Shown here: positions 58,135 to 62,969 of the stretch, piece by piece | Layout of the letters: each line of letters begins with the position of its first letter | Numbering within the stretch: position 1 is the stretch's first letter | Assembly (NCBI GenBank): GCA_007693955.1 | Contig: RECR01000055.1 | Coordinates: forward strand, 1 to 62,969 | Reading direction: 5' to 3' | DNA length: 62,969 nucleotides | Source: Gloeocapsa sp. DLM2.Bin57 | GTDB taxonomy: Bacteria > Cyanobacteriota > Cyanobacteriia > Cyanobacteriales > Gloeocapsaceae | Position numbers and translations under genes: made by a program | Notes under the pieces: model-generated | What the model was told of the DNA's origin: nothing | Database searches by the model: none | Seen by the model: only the letters and a program-made list of their open reading frames with translations

Positions 58135-59066
58135 GTGATTTAGTTGTTTCAGTGATCATTCCTACCTATAGTCGTGAAGAGGTTTTAAAAAATACCATAG
58201 AATTTGTTCTGCAACAAGATTATTATGCTTTTGAGGTCATAGTTGTAGATCAAACTCAAATACATCAACCAGAGATCGAGAGTTATCTAACCACACAAGC
58301 TAGTTTAAATAAAATTCGCTGGTTTCGGGTAGATTGGGCGAGTTTACCTCAAGCCAGGAATTATGGTGTAAGACAAGCTCAAGGTGATTTAATTTTGTTT
58401 ATTGATGATGACGTGGAATTACCCGAGGGATATCTCAGCGCACACGTTCGTAACTATCTAAATTCTAATGAGATTGGGGCGGTTGCGGGTAGAGTATTGG
58501 ATCGTTTAAAACTTTCTGAGTCTTCTATAGTAATTGAAGATTTACCACCAGAAGCGATGGATCCCGGTATTGCTTGGTATTATCTAGATTTGGTACACAC
58601 AATTAAGCCACAGCAGGTAATCTCAGCGCGAGGTTGTAATATGTCTTTTCGTCGAGAAATTTTTACTAAGTATAATCTGTGGTTTGATCAAAGGTTTCGA
58701 GGTTCAGCTGTACGGGAAGAATCAGATTTTTGTTTAAGGTTACGTCAAACTGATTATAAAATTTGGTATGACCCCGAAGCTTATTTAGTACATTTAGGGG
58801 AAGAGACTGGAGGATGTCATGATCTCAATACGCGATCGCTTCGGTATCAGATTACTTTTTATCACAATCATTTCCTCATGGCTTTGCAAAATTTAACTTT
58901 TTCTCAACAATTACGTCTTTACGCTAAGTTATTTGATTGTCATGTTTTGGGGAATCCACCTTGTTATAAGAGTGGTTCTCCTCTAAAAATTATGGTACGT
59001 GGTATTTTCTATGTGCTTGGGTTTGTTGATGCTCTCAAAACGTTTCTTTTAGGTAGAATAAGATGA
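58131..59066 (+). CDS. Family 2 glycosyltransferase
   Basis: The 311-residue GT-A glycosyltransferase has the N-terminal VVSVIIPTYSREEVLKNTIE, metal-binding DDD in ILFIDDDVELP near 95-98, ARGCNMSFRRE and the catalytic-acid region VREESDFCLRLRQT. It is coupled to the polymerase-like gene by ATGA overlap. It probably adds a sugar to the surface polysaccharide made by the neighbouring gene set. Donor and acceptor unknown. Confidence 0.88.
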   Translation: MSDLVVSVIIPTYSREEVLKNTIEFVLQQDYYAFEVIVVDQTQIHQPEIESYLTTQASLNKIRWFRVDWASLPQARNYGVRQAQGDLILFIDDDVELPEGYLSAHVRNYLNSNEIGAVAGRVLDRLKLSESSIVIEDLPPEAMDPGIAWYYLDLVHTIKPQQVISARGCNMSFRREIFTKYNLWFDQRFRGSAVREESDFCLRLRQTDYKIWYDPEAYLVHLGEETGGCHDLNTRSLRYQITFYHNHFLMALQNLTFSQQLRLYAKLFDCHVLGNPPCYKSGSPLKIMVRGIFYVLGFVDALKTFLLGRIR

Positions 59067-59276
59067 TTACTAAAGGGATGAGATTTTCAAGTCGCGAAAC
59101 CCATTACTGCCATACCTAATGGGAATATAGTTTTACTATTAATCTTAGTAGGATTACACCTATTCTTAGCCAACTTGGTATCAAAATGGTATCATCTGGT
59201 ATCAGGTATCCTAGATTAGATTCAATAAGGATAGCTAATAGCTGAAGTGCTTACTAGATAAAGGTTAGGCTCACAA
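59067..59276. other. Intergenic region with TGGTATCA repeats
   Basis: No gene is visible. TGGTATCA occurs at 59176-59183, 59187-59194 and 59197-59204, followed by GGTATC at 59205-59210, an iteron-like cluster. The remainder is AT-rich and shows nothing I can support. Confidence 0.4.
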
Positions 59277-59350
59277 TCGGGATGACAGGATTTGAACCTG
59301 CGACTCCTTCGTCCCGAACGAAGTGCGCTACCAAGCTGCGCTACATCCCG
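59277..59350 (-). tRNA. tRNA-Pro (anticodon CGG)
   Basis: The minus strand folds as a cloverleaf. Acceptor arms are CGGGATG/CATCCCG with discriminator A at 59277, the D arm is GCGC AGCTTGGTA GCGC, and the anticodon stem is CTTCG/CGAAG around loop TTCGGGA. The T arm is GCAGG TTCAAAT CCTGT. Anticodon CGG reads CCG. No CCA is encoded. Confidence 0.95.
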
Positions 59351-59398
59351 TTTTTGGTTAGAATTTAAATATTATATCACACTAGGAGAAAACTATCA

Positions 59399-60271
59399 GT
59401 GACGGTTAAACCGAGTTGGCTAAGGGTAAAAGCCCCTCAAAATCAGCGCGTTGGTAAAGTTAAGGATATTTTAAGAGATTTAAACCTCAATACCGTTTGT
59501 GAAGAAGCTTCATGTCCTAATATTGGGGAATGTTTCCACGCAGGGACAGCGACTTTTTTAATTATGGGTCCTGCTTGTACTCGCGCTTGTCCTTATTGTG
59601 ATATAGATTTTGAGAAAAAACCTTTACCCTTAGATAGTACAGAACCAACGCGTTTAGCGGAAGCGGTAAAACGTCTCAATCTTAATCATGTGGTAATTAC
59701 CTCTGTGAATAGAGATGATTTAGCAGATGGTGGAGCTACTCAATTTGTACGGTGTATTCAAGAAGTGCGGCAAATTTCGCCAAACACGACTATTGAGGTA
59801 CTTATTCCTGATTTATGTGGAAATTGGGAAGCTTTAGGGGTTATTCTCTCGGCTAAACCAGAAGTTTTAAACCACAATACAGAAACAATACCTAGACTTT
59901 ATCGTCGGGTTCGTCCTCAAGGTAATTATCAGCGATCGCTTGAATTGTTACAACGTACTCGCGAATTAGCTCCTACTGTTTATACTAAATCAGGAATCAT
60001 GGTAGGTTTAGGTGAAACCGATGACGAAGTACGTCAAGTCATTAAAGATTTACGTCAAGTAGATTGTGATATTCTTACCATTGGACAATATTTACAACCA
60101 TCAGCCCAACATCTAGGAGTTCAAGCTTTTATTACTCCCGAACAATTTGACGCTTGGCGAGAATACGGCGAATCGATAGGCTTTTTACAGGTAGTTTCCT
60201 CACCTCTGACTCGTAGTTCTTATCACGCTGAACAAGTACAAAAGTTGATGGTAGAATATCCCAAAAGTTAA
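59399..60271 (+). CDS. lipA: Lipoyl synthase
   Basis: The 290-residue radical SAM enzyme inserts two sulfurs into octanoyl chains. The auxiliary cluster cysteines are in [12 protein letters not shown] and the SAM cluster in [12 protein letters not shown]; the C-terminal RSSYHAEQ supplies the conserved Ser. The start is GTG at 59399. Cyanobacteria often have two lipA genes, and I cannot tell which this is. It is transcribed away from the tRNA-Pro gene. Confidence 0.95.
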   Translation: MTVKPSWLRVKAPQNQRVGKVKDILRDLNLNTVCEEASCPNIGECFHAGTATFLIMGPACTRACPYCDIDFEKKPLPLDSTEPTRLAEAVKRLNLNHVVITSVNRDDLADGGATQFVRCIQEVRQISPNTTIEVLIPDLCGNWEALGVILSAKPEVLNHNTETIPRLYRRVRPQGNYQRSLELLQRTRELAPTVYTKSGIMVGLGETDDEVRQVIKDLRQVDCDILTIGQYLQPSAQHLGVQAFITPEQFDAWREYGESIGFLQVVSSPLTRSSYHAEQVQKLMVEYPKS

Positions 60272-60347
60272 GTAAAATCACTCTGTTAACTAAAATCTAG
60301 TCAGTTGTTATACTAGAGAGTTGTTGTTAACTAAACCAGTAACTGAG

Positions 60348-60953
60348 ATGAAAATGATCCCTACTGGTAGATATTACCTGAAAACCTGGAGTAAGTATTT
60401 ATTACTCAGTTTCTTGGCGATCGCCCTTTGTTTCGTTATAGAAACTTTACAATTTACGGACGTCACCGCTTTAGAGATAGAATTAGCCACTAACTGGCAA
60501 CAAGCATCATTTCCAGTCGAAAATTTTCAGGGTTACACCTCTGGTTTTGGTTACCGTATTTCTCCAACTACAGGTCAGAGAGAGTTTCACAATGGATTAG
60601 ATATAGCTGCTCCTTTGGGTAGTTACATACGTAATTGGTGGGGAGGACAAGTGGTGATTTTATCTGACCATACTAACTGTGGTACTCAGATAACTATACA
60701 ATCGGGAGATTGGCAACATACATATTGTCATCTAGATGGTTATGTAACAGTAACGCCTCAAGGACGTTATCTAGTTGACCCCCAATTAGGGGTAACCGTC
60801 ACCGAGGGACAATACGTCTCTACAGGTGCAAGAATAGCGAGAGTAGGAATGACCGGACGTACAACAGGACCACACTTGCATTGGGGTTTAAAACATGGTC
60901 AACAAGACATTGATCCAGGCGTAATTATCCGTGCTATGTATCGCAGTTCGTGA
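60348..60953 (+). CDS. M23 family metallopeptidase (LytM/peptidoglycan hydrolase type)
   Basis: About 201 residues from the ATG at 60348 (a TTG at 60321 is also open). An N-terminal membrane segment (YLLLSFLAIALCFVI) is followed by the LytM domain with zinc motifs HNGLD and HLHWG, and the GYTSGFGYRISPTTGQREF opening. It would cut peptide bridges in peptidoglycan or regulate amidases. Envelope location is expected. Confidence 0.88.
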   Translation: MKMIPTGRYYLKTWSKYLLLSFLAIALCFVIETLQFTDVTALEIELATNWQQASFPVENFQGYTSGFGYRISPTTGQREFHNGLDIAAPLGSYIRNWWGGQVVILSDHTNCGTQITIQSGDWQHTYCHLDGYVTVTPQGRYLVDPQLGVTVTEGQYVSTGARIARVGMTGRTTGPHLHWGLKHGQQDIDPGVIIRAMYRSS

Positions 60954-61004
60954 GATTAATTGGTTAGAATAAAAGTATATGATATATCAATAATCTAAAC
61001 TAAT

Positions 61005-62264
61005 ATGCTCAACGAAAATCAGACAGAAGCAGAAACAGATACCATCAAATCTTCTTGGCTAAAAAATCTCCAAAATCGGTTAAGACAAATTGTAGCAGTA
61101 GAGAAAGTTTCCGAAAAAGTAGGAAGTTGGTTTAACGTCTCGGAAAAAGAAATAGAAGAAATCCTCACCAAAGTACGCGCAGAATTACCTACTACAGAAG
61201 CTTTTTTAATCGGGAAACCCCAAACAGGAAAAAGTTCTCTTGTTCGGGGTTTAACTGGAGTATCAGCAGAGATAGTTGGACAAGGATTCCGCCCCCATAC
61301 CCAGAATACCCAAAGGTATAATTATCCCTGTGACGATCTACCCCTATTAGTCTTTACCGATACCGTAGGTTTAGGAGACGTTCAAAACAACACAGAAAAT
61401 ATTATTCAAGAATTAACCACAGAATTAGAACAACCAGATCGAGGAGCTAAAGTCTTAATTCTAACTGTGAAAATAAACGACTTTGCTACTGATAGTTTAA
61501 GGGAAATTGCTCAACAACTGCGTAAAAAATATAGTAATATACCCTGTATTTTAGCAGTTACCTGTTTACACGAGTTATATCCCCCTGAAATTACCGAACA
61601 TCCCTCTAATCCCCTAGCAGATGAAAACATTAACCGCGCTTTTACGGCTATAACTAAAGACTTTGCTAACCTATACGATCGCGTAGTCTTAATCGATTTT
61701 ACCCTAGAATCTGATGGTTATACCCCCGTATTTTACGGCTTAGAAGCACTCACAGACAATCTAGCGGAGTTATTACCCGAAGCTGAATCACAAGCAATTC
61801 ATCAACTCCTCGATAACAGTGTTGCTAACCAAATTGGTAACGTTTATCGAGATGTAGCTAGACGTTATATACTCACTTTTTCAGTGATCGCAGGTACTAT
61901 CGCCGCTGTACCCTTACCCTTTGCTACTATGCCAGTACTTACTACCCTACAAGTATCTATGGTAGGCTTAATCGGTAAAATCTATGGACAAACCATTAGT
62001 CCTTCTCAAGCAGGAGGGATTATAAGTGCGATCGCAGGTGGTTTTTTAGCCCAAGCAGTAGGTAGAGAATTAATTAAATTTATCCCTGGTTTAGGTAGTG
62101 TTGTCGCAGCTTCTTGGGCTGGGGCTTATACTTGGGCTTTAGGTGAAGGAGTATGCGTTTATTTTGGTGACTTAATCGGTGGTAAAAAACCAGATCCCCA
62201 AAAAATCCAAGCAGTTATGCAAGAAGCTTTCACAGCAGCTAAAGAAAAGTTCAAAAAACAATAA
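61005..62264 (+). CDS. Membrane-associated GTPase
   Basis: 419 residues: a P-loop GTPase domain with G1 GKPQTGKSS at about 70-78 and G3 DTVG at 119-122. A C-terminal hydrophobic region (about 290-390) has three glycine-rich segments of DUF697/YcjF-like type. The G4 motif is not the standard NKxD, so nucleotide specificity is uncertain. Likely acts at a membrane; function unknown. Its stop lies 1 bp from the convergent neighbour. Confidence 0.75.
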   Translation: MLNENQTEAETDTIKSSWLKNLQNRLRQIVAVEKVSEKVGSWFNVSEKEIEEILTKVRAELPTTEAFLIGKPQTGKSSLVRGLTGVSAEIVGQGFRPHTQNTQRYNYPCDDLPLLVFTDTVGLGDVQNNTENIIQELTTELEQPDRGAKVLILTVKINDFATDSLREIAQQLRKKYSNIPCILAVTCLHELYPPEITEHPSNPLADENINRAFTAITKDFANLYDRVVLIDFTLESDGYTPVFYGLEALTDNLAELLPEAESQAIHQLLDNSVANQIGNVYRDVARRYILTFSVIAGTIAAVPLPFATMPVLTTLQVSMVGLIGKIYGQTISPSQAGGIISAIAGGFLAQAVGRELIKFIPGLGSVVAASWAGAYTWALGEGVCVYFGDLIGGKKPDPQKIQAVMQEAFTAAKEKFKKQ

Positions 62265-62265
62265 T

Positions 62266-62766
62266 TTAACTAATTTGATTAAAAAGAGGATTTTTCCTAG
62301 CAGCACTACTCACAGTGTTATCAGCATCGCTAGCTAGTTTTGCCAAGATGTGTTTAGGTGTCTTGGGGTTTTCCGCTACAGCCGAGTGTACAGATAATGA
62401 AATATCAGTGGCAAGTATTGCTAAGATACTCACTGGTGTATTGGGGTTTTTGGCTAAAACCGAGCGCACATTTGGCTCAGCATCATTAGCTAGTACTACT
62501 AAAATACTCACTGGTGTATTGGGTTTTTTGGCTACTATTTTCCTAACGTAACTATCATAATGATTAGCGAGTTCTTGAAGAATATTGATAGGAATGTTTT
62601 TACTGTGATAATATTCAGTAAACAGGGATATTTTGGCTTGAATTTCTGCTGTTGTCTGGGGATTTTGTGCTACACCACGGCGTACATATTGATCAGCATC
62701 GGTAGCTAGTCTTTCTAATACATCTCTCGGTGTATGAGGGTTGTGTGCTAATCTCTCTATCCTCAT
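62266..62766 (-). CDS. Variant leucine-rich repeat (LRV) protein, possibly the 3' part of a split gene
   Basis: 166 residues of repeats of about 24 residues with the pattern NPxTPxxILxxLAxDxxxxVRxxVAxN (AHNPHTPRDVLERLATDADQ, NPNTPVSILVVLANDAEPNV). These are LRV or HEAT-like alpha/alpha repeats for protein binding. The ATG lies inside another frame whose end (62693) overlaps by 74 bp. Together the two read as one longer protein broken by a frame change near 62755-62766. Confidence 0.6.
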   Translation of the reverse strand: MRIERLAHNPHTPRDVLERLATDADQYVRRGVAQNPQTTAEIQAKISLFTEYYHSKNIPINILQELANHYDSYVRKIVAKKPNTPVSILVVLANDAEPNVRSVLAKNPNTPVSILAILATDISLSVHSAVAENPKTPKHILAKLASDADNTVSSAARKNPLFNQIS

Positions 62767-62911
62767 CCTCGTATTTAATCGCCCAATCTCTAATCGATTC
62801 GGGTAAGTTTTCCAAACTCAATAAATCTTCCAGATCAGGATCAGACATTTGGACCAATAAATTGAGATTATTTGATAACTCTGCTAAATGATCTGGGTTA
62901 ATTGGTGACAT
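62693..62911 (-). CDS. Short N-terminal ORF overlapping the LRV gene
   Basis: 72 residues. The first 50 are acidic and helical (HLAELSNNLNLLVQMSDPDL, LESIRDWAIKYEDED-like) and read as a plausible N-terminus. After about residue 52 (EDEDRE) it runs out of frame with the LRV repeats, giving a nonsense-like tail ending CIRKTSYRC. I think this is the 5' part of the same gene, cut off by a frameshift at the GAGGATGAGGAT stretch. Confidence 0.45.
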   Translation of the reverse strand: MSPINPDHLAELSNNLNLLVQMSDPDLEDLLSLENLPESIRDWAIKYEDEDREISTQPSYTERCIRKTSYRC

Positions 62912-62969
62912 AATTTAGCTTAACCGCGAGAAGCCTCAAGCTTTATTTTCTCAAATAAGCGTGAGATGA

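Overview
The window is about 63 kb of a cyanobacterial chromosome. Evidence for this is the very frequent HIP1 palindrome (GCGATCGC) in genes on both strands, cyanobacterium-typical families (DUF4079, PAP/fibrillin, CnfR/PatB-like regulator, cyanoexosortase-like protein, YlqD), and low-complexity intergenic heptamer repeats. Base composition is AT-rich. I cannot name the species. The CnfR-like regulator hints at nitrogen fixation now or in the ancestry, although no nif gene lies here.

Layout. 0-8.3 kb: acetyltransferase, phosphoesterase, acetolactate synthase (ilvN, ilvB), infC, a uracil-DNA glycosylase-like gene and a DUF4079 membrane protein, bracketed by inverted copies of a dispersed repeat. 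8.3-9 kb: gene debris (a PEP-CTERM tail, a DUF4351 fragment, a possible 27-residue zinc-ribbon ORF). 9-14.3 kb: CnfR/PatB-like regulator, a Fur-box-preceded FAD oxidoreductase coupled to crcB, a second convergent crcB, a fibrillin-like gene and a transglutaminase. 14.3-24.2 kb: the most unusual region. It holds two very large overlapping genes (an unrecognised 1001-residue protein and a 1225-residue SF2-helicase-like protein), two paralogous coiled-coil proteins on the other strand, and an XRE repressor/ImmA-type protease pair. Two identical 16-bp operator candidates lie in the divergent promoter. I read this as a candidate undescribed, possibly defensive, module.

24-45.6 kb: housekeeping genes (gyrB, miaA, UbiB/ABC1 kinase, argH, NUDIX, gltB-gltD, sulfite-oxidase-like, ureD-ureA-ureB-ureC, pentapeptide protein, YlqD). 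Two toxin-antitoxin modules in this stretch are dead: MntA/HepT at 28.7-29.3 kb, and YefM/YoeB sitting inside the urease operon. The region before gltB contains a consensus promoter, a short RNA with a terminator, and a leader that can fold in two mutually exclusive ways.

45.6-50.5 kb: a run of small predicted secreted proteins, including a near-identical tandem duplicate, then a pentapeptide protein paired with an unknown three-repeat protein, flanked by an inverted dispersed repeat. 50.7-63 kb: dnaB, a DppC-type permease, a DegT aminotransferase, an exosortase, glmM, an O-antigen-ligase-like protein and a family 2 glycosyltransferase (surface polysaccharide theme), tRNA-Pro(CGG), lipA, an M23 peptidase, a GTPase and a variant leucine-rich-repeat gene that looks split by a frame change.

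Nitrogen assimilation is a recurring theme: glutamate synthase, urease, arginine synthesis and the CnfR-like regulator all lie within 35 kb. No CRISPR array, complete insertion sequence or rRNA gene was seen.
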